Shown: positions 28,598 through 36,480, counted from the first letter of the stretch. The stretch: 64,000 bases of DNA from Methylobacter sp. (GCA_004299305.1 SCPZ01000079.1:1-64000); one strand, 5' to 3'. Notes: a model not told the origin generated them from the sequence alone. Translations and numbers: made by a program.

Positions 28598-28987
28598 TCA
28601 CCCGAATACGATAAAGCGGTCGGCTTCCAACGTGGCCTCGACCAGCTGTCCCAAACCGGAAATGCGAAAGCCCTCGGCCAGGTCATTATCCTGCTTGCCC
28701 TGCCGCTTGGCCTCGTCACTGCATAACAAGCCGCGCCGTTGGGCGGCGGAAATGCACACTACCAAGTCGATCTGATGTAACCTTGCCAGCTCGCTCCATT
28801 GCGCGGTGAACTGGAGTTCGTCATCCGGCGGCGTCGCGTATTTGAACGCATGGTAAATGCCGTCGTGGTAAAAAAACACCCGGAACACTTCATGCCCCTG
28901 AGCCAAGGCGGCATTGATAAATTGGTACGCGGTATACCCGGCATTGGACTGGTACGGGCTGGCGTTAACTTGAATGGCGAATTTCAT
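28598..28987 (-). CDS. tusD: Sulfur relay protein TusD/DsrE-like
   Basis: A 129-residue DsrE-family protein. Cys78 sits in LVVCISAAQRRGL, the same position as the sulfur-carrying Cys of TusD/DsrE, and the N-terminus (FAIQVNASPYQSNAGYTAYQF) has the family pattern. It would accept persulfide sulfur, from a TusA-like donor, in a complex with TusC/TusB. Length equals E. coli TusD (128). The TusC-like gene follows after a 125-base gap containing a repeat of the TTCGCCCTGAGC type (from about 28508), which is a wider gap than in typical tusDCB operons. Confidence 0.78.
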   Translation of the reverse strand: MKFAIQVNASPYQSNAGYTAYQFINAALAQGHEVFRVFFYHDGIYHAFKYATPPDDELQFTAQWSELARLHQIDLVVCISAAQRRGLLCSDEAKRQGKQDNDLAEGFRISGLGQLVEATLEADRFIVFG

Positions 28988-29040
28988 TGGGTTTTATAGT
29001 TCACAGGTAAACTCAACTTTGATTATCCAATACGTTGATC

Positions 29041-29095
29041 GGAGTTCAAAGCTGGCTTTGAACAATTTATACGTACAAGGCAAGCCTTGTACTCC
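29041..29095. repeat. Double-hairpin intergenic repeat (family C)
   Basis: Begins GGAGTTCAAAGC and ends GTACTCC. It contains two adjacent perfect palindromes: GTTCAAAGC-TG-GCTTTGAAC and GTACAAGGC-AA-GCCTTGTAC. The same plan (GGAGT, hairpin, hairpin, ACTCC) occurs at 62689-62732, and single hairpins of the family occur at 34339, 42801, 42836 and 58467. Confidence 0.75.
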
Positions 29096-29148
29096 AATCT
29101 TGTAGTTTGTCGTTCATAAACAGCATGCCCGACCTGACGGCTACCCAT

Positions 29149-29373
29149 CTATCGGGATAAAAACTCGGTCACGGAAATATCCGCTTGCTTCAAAATCGCA
29201 CGCAAAGTACCTTCCGGCATATCGCCTGGATGATTGGGTATCGTTGTATAACGGCTGGTGCCTGGGTTGTACCAAATCTCGTGGCTGCCTGCGGCCTGCC
29301 TGTCGAATTGAAACCCTAACTGCTTTAATCGCTTAACGATTTCACGATAACAAAAACCACCCAACTGACCCAT
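29149..29373 (-). CDS. hicA: HicA-type mRNA interferase toxin
   Basis: A 74-residue HicA-like protein with a double-stranded-RNA-binding fold. GFQFDRQAAGSHEIWYNP contains the catalytic His in the GSH motif, and TTIPNHPGDMPEGTLRAILKQADIS is the typical C-terminal half. It starts directly after the HicB stop (TAAATG). The family cleaves mRNA during stress. Order antitoxin then toxin, reverse of the E. coli hicAB order but common elsewhere. Confidence 0.88.
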   Translation of the reverse strand: MGQLGGFCYREIVKRLKQLGFQFDRQAAGSHEIWYNPGTSRYTTIPNHPGDMPEGTLRAILKQADISVTEFLSR

Positions 29374-29604
29374 TTAGCTGCCCACAACCAGCGGATAATC
29401 GAATGAATCCTCAGTTTGCTTGAGATTGGAAAGTTGATGGTGCTCGGCTTGCGCCTCTAAAAGCTTTTTGGCTACGTCACGTGCAATTTCCAAGGTTTCG
29501 GTTATTGTCCGTCCCTGGGCGATCAAGCCGGAAATATCGTCCGAAGTAGCTAAATAAACGCCTTCAGGCAGTTTTTCAATATGAAGATTAATAATTTGTT
29601 CCAT
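29374..29604 (-). CDS. hicB: HicB-type antitoxin
   Basis: A 76-residue HicB/DUF1902-like antitoxin starting MEQIINLHIEKLPEGVY. DDISGLIAQGRTITETLEIA is the usual core, where the degenerate RNase H-like fold binds HicA. The start at 29604 is set by GAGGGGG four bases upstream; a reading from 29679 runs into repeat DNA and has no ribosome site. It lacks a C-terminal DNA-binding domain, so autoregulation may use another route. A truncated second copy of its 5' end lies at 30159-30258. Confidence 0.85.
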   Translation of the reverse strand: MEQIINLHIEKLPEGVYLATSDDISGLIAQGRTITETLEIARDVAKKLLEAQAEHHQLSNLKQTEDSFDYPLVVGS

Positions 29605-29643
29605 GCGGCCCCCTCGGTAATTAAAAATATACTCGTAAGTTAT

Positions 29644-29704
29644 GTAGATACGCTGTGCGTACCTTTCGGTGTTCGGCATTAATGGTACGCACAGCGTACC
29701 CTAC
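29644..29704. repeat. GTACGCTGTGCGTACC inverted repeat element, copy 1
   Basis: Reads gtagatacgctgtgcgtacc, a 20-base centre, then ggtacgcacagcgtaccctac: two arms of about 20 bases that are inverted repeats. Copy 2 is at 30094-30155, and a half-copy (gcgtaccctacatggct) lies at about 29754-29770. Each full copy borders a hicB upstream region or the hicB fragment. Confidence 0.75.
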
Positions 29705-29777
29705 TTGACTTTACTATTTACAACTCAATCCCGCTTAATCTCGTGGACGTAAAGCGTACCCTACATGGCTACATGAC

Positions 29778-30062
29778 TTAAGCCGCCACGCGATGAACGC
29801 CCAAGCTTTCACGTTTTGCTTCCAGTTGCCACAAATCATAAGTCGACTGAGCGGCAAGCCACGATTCGGCGCTTTTGCCGAATGCCAACTCCAGCCGTAA
29901 AGCCATTTCAGGGCTGACACCCGTTTTGCCATTGACCAACGCAGAGACGGTTTTTCGGGTGACATTCAGCTTTTTGGCTGTTTGGGTAATGGTCAAATTT
30001 AGGGGTTGCAACCAGAGTTCATAAAGTATTTCGCCCGGATGTGGGGGATTGTACATTCGCAT
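29778..30062 (-). CDS. higA: HigA-family antitoxin (solitary)
   Basis: A 94-residue HTH_XRE antitoxin. [22 protein letters not shown] is the hallmark HigA N-terminus, and [32 protein letters not shown] is the helix-turn-helix. HigA binds DNA and neutralises the ribosome-dependent mRNase HigB. No HigB gene is adjacent on either side: upstream (30063-30283) there is only repeat DNA and a hicB fragment. It may therefore be an orphan left after loss of higB, or act as a simple repressor. Confidence 0.87.
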   Translation of the reverse strand: MRMYNPPHPGEILYELWLQPLNLTITQTAKKLNVTRKTVSALVNGKTGVSPEMALRLELAFGKSAESWLAAQSTYDLWQLEAKRESLGVHRVAA

Positions 30063-30093
30063 TAAAATACCTCGTTAGTGGTAGTCCAGTTAT

Positions 30094-30155
30094 GTAGGGT
30101 ACGCTGTGCGTACCTTTCGGCGTTCGGTATTGATGGTACGCGCAGCGTACCCTAC
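30094..30155. repeat. GTACGCTGTGCGTACC inverted repeat element, copy 2
   Basis: Reads gtagggtacgctgtgcgtacc, then ggtacgcgcagcgtaccctac after a 20-base centre; arms of 21 bases differ at one position. It lies upstream of higA and directly abuts the truncated hicB copy, whose reading frame ends in the repeat. Confidence 0.75.
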
Positions 30156-30158
30156 ATG

Positions 30159-30258
30159 GCTAAATAAACACCTTCAGGTAGTTTTTCAATATGAATATTA
30201 ATAATCTGTTCCATGCGGAAAATCCCGGTAATTGAAAATATAGTTGTAAGCCATGTAG
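30159..30258 (-). pseudogene. Truncated duplicate of hicB 5' end
   Basis: These 100 bases closely match 29549-29647, covering the hicB upstream region and the first 19 codons. Read from 30214 on the minus strand it gives MEQIINIHIEKLPEGVYLA and then stops within the adjoining repeat. The ribosome site is altered (gaaaatcccgg in place of the G-rich run), and no hicA copy follows. It is a non-functional remnant, formed by duplication or by a second insertion of related DNA. Confidence 0.8.
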
Positions 30259-30283
30259 GCTACCTGACTGTTTGGGAGTAGTA

Positions 30284-31078
30284 TTAAACACTGGGAACTG
30301 AATAAGTAATCTCTAGCAGATTGTAGTAATCGATGATTTCAAGAATCACCGTTGACTTATAGAAGCATGATATGCCGCTATGACCTGCATATCCCGCATC
30401 AATATGCAATGCATTAACGCCAATAAGATATCCGTGACGCGAGTCTGGAATGTTTGTCATTCCACGCGGAGGGGCAAAGACGGGGCCGCCAGATGAACCT
30501 GGAAAAGAAAACCCTTCATACGCAACGCACTGACCATGTGGCTCCCGATCCCATGAGTAATTGAACGCTGGATCACTCGCAATATGACCGCTCCGCAAAA
30601 TGGGTCTGTCTCCAAGTTTGTCATACTGATCAGGGAACCCCGTATAACAAACGAGATCAAACGGCCGTATTGACTTGTAAACTTCTGCATCCGCAAGATG
30701 ATCAAGCCCAAAGTGCCAATGCCAAGAGTCTGGGCCATCCAGATAAACTTTCGTCTCAATCAAAACGACGTCATTTTGAGGATCGGTATGGAAATACGTT
30801 TTTGCTTCCGGGTGAAAGCGAAACGTATAAGTAGAGTCATCGCTTCGTCGACCAGTAACTTCCAACTTCGTTAGAGCAAAATCTTTGTACTTTGCTGTTC
30901 TCTGGCGATAATCCAAGTCCAAAACGTGGCGATTCGTGATAAGCCACGCCTGCCCTTTTCCGACTTCTAACAAAAATGCAGATGCTCTACCAGTCTTAAT
31001 CGTCCCTTGAGTATCGCGATGCTCAGTTTCGACCATGTAAGCGGAGTAGAGGAATTGCTTAGCAGGTTCATGGAACAT
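30284..31078 (-). CDS. Trypsin-like serine peptidase, cytoplasmic
   Basis: A 264-residue protein with a chymotrypsin/HtrA-type catalytic triad: His51 in LITNRHVLD, Asp103 in PQNDVVLIE and Ser196 in PGSSGGPVF. There is no signal peptide, membrane helix or PDZ domain, so it is likely cytoplasmic, unlike most trypsin-like bacterial peptidases. Proteins of this general shape occur alone or next to effector genes in accessory regions. The neighbours here are an orphan antitoxin and cysZ, so no partner is evident. Substrate unknown. Confidence 0.75.
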   Translation of the reverse strand: MFHEPAKQFLYSAYMVETEHRDTQGTIKTGRASAFLLEVGKGQAWLITNRHVLDLDYRQRTAKYKDFALTKLEVTGRRSDDSTYTFRFHPEAKTYFHTDPQNDVVLIETKVYLDGPDSWHWHFGLDHLADAEVYKSIRPFDLVCYTGFPDQYDKLGDRPILRSGHIASDPAFNYSWDREPHGQCVAYEGFSFPGSSGGPVFAPPRGMTNIPDSRHGYLIGVNALHIDAGYAGHSGISCFYKSTVILEIIDYYNLLEITYSVPSV

Positions 31079-31155
31079 GGATTAAGTACCTAGCTATAAT
31101 ATAGACACCTTGTTTAGGTGTATTAGTCTCTAACAAACACTTTATCATCTACCGC

Positions 31156-31875
31156 TCAATCCCGCTTAACCGCATTAAAATAAAGCGTAGCCCCAATCAC
31201 CGCAGCCGGGGCGATGATAATATTCAGCACCGGAATGGTAAGCCCCAGCACCGCTAGTCCGCCAAAGCTTAACGCGCCCAGCCTTACGCTCTTGACCAAG
31301 TCTTTTTGCTCGGAAAACAACACACCCTGGTTTTCCAACGGATAAGCGAGGTATTCCAACGCCATACCCCAGGCCCCGAACAGCGCCCATAACAAAGGCG
31401 CGACGACATTGATACCGGGAATAATAGACAAGATCAGCAGCGGCAAGGCTCGGGTCGCCAGATAGCCGATGCGCTTGGTTTCCGCAACCAAGACTTTAGG
31501 CAAGGGCTGTTCGACGCTTGCGAAGGGTTTACCGCTTACCATAGCCAGCGTTTTTGCCGATAATTTTCCGTAAAAAGGCGCGGCCAGCAGATTCGCCAAG
31601 ACCGTAAAGCTGAAAAAGCCGGCGATAAAAAAGCTGATAAAAAACAGCGGCCATAATACCCAACTCAACCATTGCAGCCAGCCGGGGATAAACTGGTCGA
31701 TCAAATCCGAAATATAAAAATATCCTAAAGTCAGTGCAACGCTATACAGCATCACATTGATTAACATCGGAATGATGATGAATTTACGCAACTCCGGGCT
31801 GGTCAATAATTTCAGGCCCTTAAACAAAAAGCCGATAGCCAGCACCGGATTGTTGCCTGTTTTATCAAATTGCAT
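31156..31875 (-). CDS. cysZ: CysZ/EI24-type membrane protein
   Basis: A 239-residue inner-membrane protein of the EI24/CysZ family (PF07264 type). It has about four hydrophobic regions, beginning at PELRKFIIIPMLINVML and ending in LTIPVLNIIIAPAAVIGATLY. CysZ allows sulfate to enter the cytoplasm in E. coli. It overlaps the upstream mtnA by 11 bases and is likely co-transcribed with it. The main sulfate operon is 27 kb away (from 58.7 kb), so this would be a second sulfate route; the family also has members of unproven function. Confidence 0.75.
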   Translation of the reverse strand: MQFDKTGNNPVLAIGFLFKGLKLLTSPELRKFIIIPMLINVMLYSVALTLGYFYISDLIDQFIPGWLQWLSWVLWPLFFISFFIAGFFSFTVLANLLAAPFYGKLSAKTLAMVSGKPFASVEQPLPKVLVAETKRIGYLATRALPLLILSIIPGINVVAPLLWALFGAWGMALEYLAYPLENQGVLFSEQKDLVKSVRLGALSFGGLAVLGLTIPVLNIIIAPAAVIGATLYFNAVKRD

Positions 31876-32905
31876 TTCTTAATCCTCCCACGCCTTGCCC
31901 CGCAGGATTCAATATCACGCCGCGTTCGGTCACAATCGCTGCAATCAGGTCGGCCGGGGTCACGTCAAAGACCGGGTTCCAGGCGCTGACCTGGGAATCC
32001 TCGTTTAAATAACAGGCGGGCAATAATTCGTTGGGGTTGCGTTGTTCGATTTCTATCAGGTCGCCGTTAGGCATATTCCAGTCTATGGTCGAAGTCGGCG
32101 CTACCACCATCACTTTTACGCCATGCTGTTCGGCTAATACGGCCAGGGAATAAGTGCCGATTTTGTTTGCGACATCGCCATTGGCGGCGATACGGTCCGC
32201 GCCGACCACTATCCAATCGATCGCGCCGGACTTCATCAACCATGCCGCCGCCGAGTCGGCAATCAAGGTCGCCGGGATGCCGTCTTGAGACAGCTCCCAA
32301 ACGGTCAGTCTTGCGCCTTGCAGCCAGGGCCGGGTTTCACCCGCATAAACGTTGAGGCGTTGTCTTCGATAAGCGCTACGGATAACGCCTAACGCGGTGC
32401 CGTAACCGCCGGTTGCCAAAGCCCCGGCGTTGCAATGCGTCATCACGCCTTTAGCGCCGGTCAGAATATCGGCACCCAGTTCGCCCATTTTGTGATTGGC
32501 GGCAATATCGTCGTTATGGATTTTTTCCGCACAAGCCAGGATAGCCGCCAAGGGGTTATCAAGTTGCTTAGCCAGTTCGGCTTTCATTTGATCCAGCGCC
32601 CAAAACAAATTGACCGCCGTCGGCCTGGATTTTGCCAGCAGCTCTATATCGGCGGCCACTTTTTTCCGCCACTGATTGGACTGGGCATATTGCCTGCGAA
32701 CCGACAACACCACGCCGTAAGCGGCGGCTATGCCGATAGCCGGTGCGCCGCGAACCCGCATAGTGACAATGGCTTCGGCTACGCCGACCGCATCCTTGTA
32801 TTCATCGTAAACGATTTTTTCCGGCAATTGCCGCTGGTCCAGCACTTTTAAAGCATCGCCTGTCCATTGCAAGGCTTGTACGGTTTTGTTGTTTTGCATA
32901 GTCAT
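31865..32905 (-). CDS. mtnA: S-methyl-5-thioribose-1-phosphate isomerase
   Basis: A 346-residue aldose-ketose isomerase of the methionine salvage pathway, related to eIF2B. RVRGAPAIGIAAAYGV is the phosphate/substrate-binding motif, the catalytic Cys is in VMTHCNAGALATGGYGTAL, and the catalytic Asp is in IVVGADRIAANGDVANKIGTY. Full length. It is divergent from the deaminase-type gene at 32956 with 50 bases between, a shared promoter region. Together with that enzyme it suggests recycling of methylthioadenosine via methylthioinosine. No other mtn genes are in the window. Confidence 0.94.
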   Translation of the reverse strand: MTMQNNKTVQALQWTGDALKVLDQRQLPEKIVYDEYKDAVGVAEAIVTMRVRGAPAIGIAAAYGVVLSVRRQYAQSNQWRKKVAADIELLAKSRPTAVNLFWALDQMKAELAKQLDNPLAAILACAEKIHNDDIAANHKMGELGADILTGAKGVMTHCNAGALATGGYGTALGVIRSAYRRQRLNVYAGETRPWLQGARLTVWELSQDGIPATLIADSAAAWLMKSGAIDWIVVGADRIAANGDVANKIGTYSLAVLAEQHGVKVMVVAPTSTIDWNMPNGDLIEIEQRNPNELLPACYLNEDSQVSAWNPVFDVTPADLIAAIVTERGVILNPAGQGVGGLRNAI

Positions 32906-32955
32906 TTTTATTGGTAATAAAGTTATAATTTAGCAACTCAATAAAGGAATATCTT

Positions 32956-34269
32956 ATGATAGTTGTCGATAGCCTCATCCACGCTCGCTGGATTATACCC
33001 GTTGAACCGGAATCCGTAACCTTAGAACACCATACATTGGTTATTGATGGCGGCCGGATTATCGATTTGCTGCCGACCGATCTTGCCAAGCAAAAATACC
33101 AAGGCACAAGCACCGAAAACCTGGCAAACCACGCGCTGCTGCCCGGTTTAATCAACAGTCACACCCATGCCGCGATGACCTTAATGCGCGGTATTGCCGA
33201 CGATTTGCCGCTGATGGATTGGCTGCAAAACCATATCTGGCCGTTGGAGCAAAAATGGATGAGCGAGGCCTTTGTCAAAGACGGCACTGACTTGGCGATA
33301 GCCGAGATGATACTGGGTGGGACGACCTGTTTCAACGATATGTATTTTTTTCCGGAAGTCACCGCAACGCAGGCGAATCATCACGGCATCCGCGCCAGTG
33401 TCGGCCTGATTGTCATTGATTTTCCGACAGTCTGGGCCGAAAACAGCGAGGCCTATATTGAAAAAGGCTTGGCCTTGCATGAGCAATTACGTAATCACCC
33501 GCTGATTTCTACGCCGTTTGCGCCGCACGCGCCGTACACGGTATCGGACGAACCCTTGCAAAAGATTAAAACCTTTGCCGACGAACTGGAACTGCCTATC
33601 CATATGCATGTCCACGAAACGCTGCATGAAATCGAGCAGGAGCAGGAAAAAACCGGGACGCGGCCTTTGCAAAGATTGCACGAACTCGGCCTGATCGATC
33701 CATCGTTTATCGCAGTACACATGACCCAATTGACCGATGACGAAATCGTTCGTTTTGCCGAATCCGGCGCCCATATCGTGCATTGCCCGGAATCCAATTT
33801 AAAACTGGCCAGCGGCTTTTGCCCGGTCGCCAAATGCATCGCCGCAGGCATCAATGTGGCTTTGGGCACCGACGGCGCGGCCAGCAACAATGACCTGGAC
33901 ATGTTCGGGGAAATGCGCACCGCAGCATTACTCGGCAAAGCTGTTGCCGGTGACGCCAGCGCCATTCCGGCGATGACCGCCCTGCGTATGGCGACTATCA
34001 ATGGCGCCAAGGCCTTGGGTTTGGATCATGAAATCGGCTCGTTAAGCATCGGCAAAGCCGCCGACGTGATTGCTATTGATTTATCGCCTCTGGAAACCCA
34101 ACCGTTATATTGCCCGATTTCGCAGATTGTGTATGCCGCGAGCCGCCAGCAAGTCACCGATGTCTGGGTGGCCGGTAAGCGTTTGTTAAAGCAGCGCCAT
34201 CTGACTACGGTTAATATCAATGAGTTGAGGATCAAAATTGCCGAGTGGCAGCTTCGCTTATCGAGTTGA
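32956..34269 (+). CDS. mtaD: 5-methylthioadenosine/S-adenosylhomocysteine deaminase-type amidohydrolase
   Basis: A 437-residue TrzN/AtzA-family amidohydrolase. Metal ligands appear as His69 and His71 in LINSHTHAAMTLMRG, plus HMHVHETLHE, HCPESNLKL and GTDGAASNNDLDMF. Family members deaminate methylthioadenosine (MTA) and S-adenosylhomocysteine to the inosine forms. The divergent mtnA gene 50 bases away supports an MTA role. Guanine-deaminase or 8-oxoguanine-deaminase activity cannot be excluded from sequence alone. Cytoplasmic. Confidence 0.85.
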   Translation: MIVVDSLIHARWIIPVEPESVTLEHHTLVIDGGRIIDLLPTDLAKQKYQGTSTENLANHALLPGLINSHTHAAMTLMRGIADDLPLMDWLQNHIWPLEQKWMSEAFVKDGTDLAIAEMILGGTTCFNDMYFFPEVTATQANHHGIRASVGLIVIDFPTVWAENSEAYIEKGLALHEQLRNHPLISTPFAPHAPYTVSDEPLQKIKTFADELELPIHMHVHETLHEIEQEQEKTGTRPLQRLHELGLIDPSFIAVHMTQLTDDEIVRFAESGAHIVHCPESNLKLASGFCPVAKCIAAGINVALGTDGAASNNDLDMFGEMRTAALLGKAVAGDASAIPAMTALRMATINGAKALGLDHEIGSLSIGKAADVIAIDLSPLETQPLYCPISQIVYAASRQQVTDVWVAGKRLLKQRHLTTVNINELRIKIAEWQLRLSS

Positions 34270-34338
34270 AAGCGTAATTATCCAGGTCTCTCGTTTCCGG
34301 GTTGACCACCGTGTATGATAAATCCATGATGTTGTTTC

Positions 34339-34361
34339 GGAGTTCAAAGCTGGCTTTGAAC
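34339..34361. repeat. Single-hairpin copy of family C repeat
   Basis: GGAGTTCAAAGCTGGC followed by TTTGAAC forms a perfect GTTCAAAGC/GCTTTGAAC hairpin, identical to the first half of 29041-29095. It lies upstream of the Uma2 gene. Confidence 0.7.
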
Positions 34362-34406
34362 CTTTGAACAGGGCCCCTACATAGCTTTCACTTTGGAGAA
34401 AAGACG

Positions 34407-34982
34407 ATGAGTATCGCCGAACAATTGCAACAAAAGTATACCTATGCCGATTATGCCCAATGGCCCGAAGATGAACATTGGGAGTTGATTGACGGCGAGC
34501 CGTATGCCATGACCGCACCGCAACGGTTGCATCAGGATATTGTGTCCGAATTGTGCAGGCAAGTCGGTAATTACCTGCAAGGCAAACCTTGTAAATTTTA
34601 TGTCTCGCCCTTCGACGTACGCCTGCCGCGCAAAGATGAAGCCGACGCCGATGTCGAAACCGTGGTGCAACCCGACCTGAGCGTCATTTGCGATCCATCC
34701 AAGCTGGACAAGCAAGGCTGCCGTGGTGCGCCGGATTGGATTATTGAAGTGCTTTCGCCTTCCACCGCGCTGAAAGACATGAATACCAAACGCAGTCTGT
34801 ACCAGCAGCATGGGGTGCAGGAATATTGGCTTATCCACCCGGAAGATTGTTGGCTTATGGTGTACACGCTAGATGAACAAGGACGGTACGGACAACCCGG
34901 CGTGTTTGGTATGGATGAACCGACTGCGGTACAACGATTCCCGGATTTGAGCATAGACTGGTCGTTTATGTCAGCAGTTTGA
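34407..34982 (+). CDS. Uma2-family (DUF820) putative endonuclease
   Basis: A 191-residue protein with a PD-(D/E)XK-like fold. The core motifs are VVQPDLSVICDPSKL (the catalytic Asp region) and APDWIIEVLSPST (the ExK-like E in IIEVLSP), followed by KRSLYQQHGVQEYWLI. Such proteins are very abundant in cyanobacteria and methanotrophs, often in multiple copies, and their role is unproven. A good ribosome site (TTTGGAGAAAAGACG) precedes the ATG. No link with the neighbouring aldo/keto reductase is evident. Confidence 0.82.
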   Translation: MSIAEQLQQKYTYADYAQWPEDEHWELIDGEPYAMTAPQRLHQDIVSELCRQVGNYLQGKPCKFYVSPFDVRLPRKDEADADVETVVQPDLSVICDPSKLDKQGCRGAPDWIIEVLSPSTALKDMNTKRSLYQQHGVQEYWLIHPEDCWLMVYTLDEQGRYGQPGVFGMDEPTAVQRFPDLSIDWSFMSAV

Positions 34983-35079
34983 TGCACGGCATTTCCAGCA
35001 TTGCGCTAAAAACGGCGCAAGCCCTAACTCAGCTAATAGGCGAGGATGATAAAAGTCTACTATTTTTCCCGGAGTGCTT

Positions 35080-35931
35080 ATGAACGTTAACGACTTTTTG
35101 ACTTCCGCTTACGGCGTACAGATACCCCGGATTATTTACGGTACGGCTTGGAAGAAAGACGCAACGGCGACGCTGGTAGAGCAGGCTATCGGATTGGGTT
35201 TTCGCGGCATCGATACGGCCTGCCAACCCAAGCATTACAACGAAGCGGGGGTCGGTGACGGCGTGGCCGCCTGCCTGCATCGCGGGATAGACCGAAGCGA
35301 ACTTTATCTGCAAAGTAAATTCACGCCGCTCAGCGGCCAAGACCCGGCGCGACTACCTTATGATCCCAACGCCGACCTCAGCGCGCAAGTAGCGCAATCA
35401 TTCCAGGCCTCATTAAAAAACTTGCAAACCGCTTATTTGGATTGTCTGGTGCTGCATTCGCCGTTGGCAAACCCACCGCACACGCTTGAAGTCTGGCGGG
35501 CGATGGAGCAAATTTTTCACAGTGGCGGCGCGAAGCAATTGGGGATCAGCAACTGCTACGATCTGCGACAGCTTGAGCTGTTGTATGAAAATGTCACTAT
35601 CAAACCGGCGGTTATCCAGAACCGTTTTTATGCGGAAACCCAGTATGATCGGACTATCCGCGATTTTTGCCGTAAACATCGGATCATTTACCAAAGCTTC
35701 TGGACGCTGACCGCCAATCCCAATATCTTGGCGCACCCGACGCTGCAAACCCTGGCGGCGAAATACCGGCGCAGTGCCGCCCAGCTATTTTTCCGTTACC
35801 TGAGCCAAATCGATATTATTCCGTTAACCGGCGCCACTTCGGAAAACCATATACGCGAAGACTTGGCGATTTTCGATTTTGAACTGACCGCCGACGAGTG
35901 CAATGCCGTGGATAGGTTGCTTTGCTTATGA
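35080..35931 (+). CDS. Aldo/keto reductase family protein
   Basis: A 283-residue NADPH-dependent reductase with a TIM barrel. The catalytic tetrad is represented by Asp in FRGIDTACQP, Tyr in KHYNEAGVGDGVA, Lys in YLQSKFTP and His in CLVLHSPL. The C-terminal PLTGATSENHIREDL corresponds to the cofactor-phosphate loop. The start at 35080 has GGAG five bases upstream; a GTG two codons earlier overlaps that GGAG and is unlikely. It overlaps the following GNAT gene (TTATGA) and probably forms a two-gene unit with it. Substrate unknown. Confidence 0.85.
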   Translation: MNVNDFLTSAYGVQIPRIIYGTAWKKDATATLVEQAIGLGFRGIDTACQPKHYNEAGVGDGVAACLHRGIDRSELYLQSKFTPLSGQDPARLPYDPNADLSAQVAQSFQASLKNLQTAYLDCLVLHSPLANPPHTLEVWRAMEQIFHSGGAKQLGISNCYDLRQLELLYENVTIKPAVIQNRFYAETQYDRTIRDFCRKHRIIYQSFWTLTANPNILAHPTLQTLAAKYRRSAAQLFFRYLSQIDIIPLTGATSENHIREDLAIFDFELTADECNAVDRLLCL

Positions 35932-36446
35932 CGCTATTGATGTTCAAGGCGAAGCAACAGGATGCAGGGCAAATTGCCGCGCTGGTTAACTCGGCTTATC
36001 GCGGCGAAGTCAGTAAACAGGGTTGGACGACGGAAGCTGATTTACTGGCAGGGTGCAGAACCGATCCTGAAGAAATCCTGCGATTGATTTCAAGTGACGA
36101 TTCGATGTTTTTGCTGTGCAAGGCTGAAGCGGAACTGATAGGGTCGGTGCATTTGCAGAAACAGGCCGAGCAGGTTTACCTCGGCATGTTGGCAGTCAGT
36201 CCGCCGCTACAGGGCCGGGACATAGGCAAGCAATTGCTGGAAGCAGCCGAGCAAGCCGCGCAGGAAGCCTGGGCCGTCAATAAATCGGTTATGACCGTCA
36301 TCTCATGCAGGGACGAGCTGATCGCCTTTTACGAACGGCGCGGTTACCGGCGCACCGGGGTAAGCAAGGCATTTCCGGTGAACCCGGAGCTATGGACAGC
36401 CAAGGTTGCAGATTTGCGCTTGGAGATATTGGAAAAGGTTCTGTAA
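35928..36446 (+). CDS. GNAT family N-acetyltransferase
   Basis: A 172-residue acetyltransferase. The acetyl-CoA-binding motif A is VSPPLQGRDIGKQLLEAAE (the usual R/Q-x-x-G-x-G/A region), preceded by the VYLGMLAV strand, and FYERRGYRRTG is motif B with the conserved aromatic-x-R-x-G-Y. Start at 35928 overlaps the previous stop. Target unknown; GNATs of this type act on amino acids, small amines or protein N-termini. It is followed by a perfect 33-base palindrome that may end its mRNA. Confidence 0.8.
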   Translation: MTLLMFKAKQQDAGQIAALVNSAYRGEVSKQGWTTEADLLAGCRTDPEEILRLISSDDSMFLLCKAEAELIGSVHLQKQAEQVYLGMLAVSPPLQGRDIGKQLLEAAEQAAQEAWAVNKSVMTVISCRDELIAFYERRGYRRTGVSKAFPVNPELWTAKVADLRLEILEKVL

Positions 36447-36447
36447 T

Positions 36448-36480
36448 ACAGATAACATCCCTTGAAGGGATGTTATCTGT
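36448..36480. repeat. Perfect palindrome after GNAT gene
   Basis: ACAGATAACATCCCTT and AAGGGATGTTATCTGT form a perfect 16-base stem around a single G. It starts two bases after the GNAT stop. No T tract follows, so it is either a rho-assisted end or a repeat unit. The rest of the gap to 36683 contains no gene. Confidence 0.8.

Noticed and set aside
29644-30155. Spaced repeats resembling a CRISPR array
   Set aside because: There are only two full copies plus a half-copy, spacing is irregular, the units are long palindromes, and no cas gene is present.
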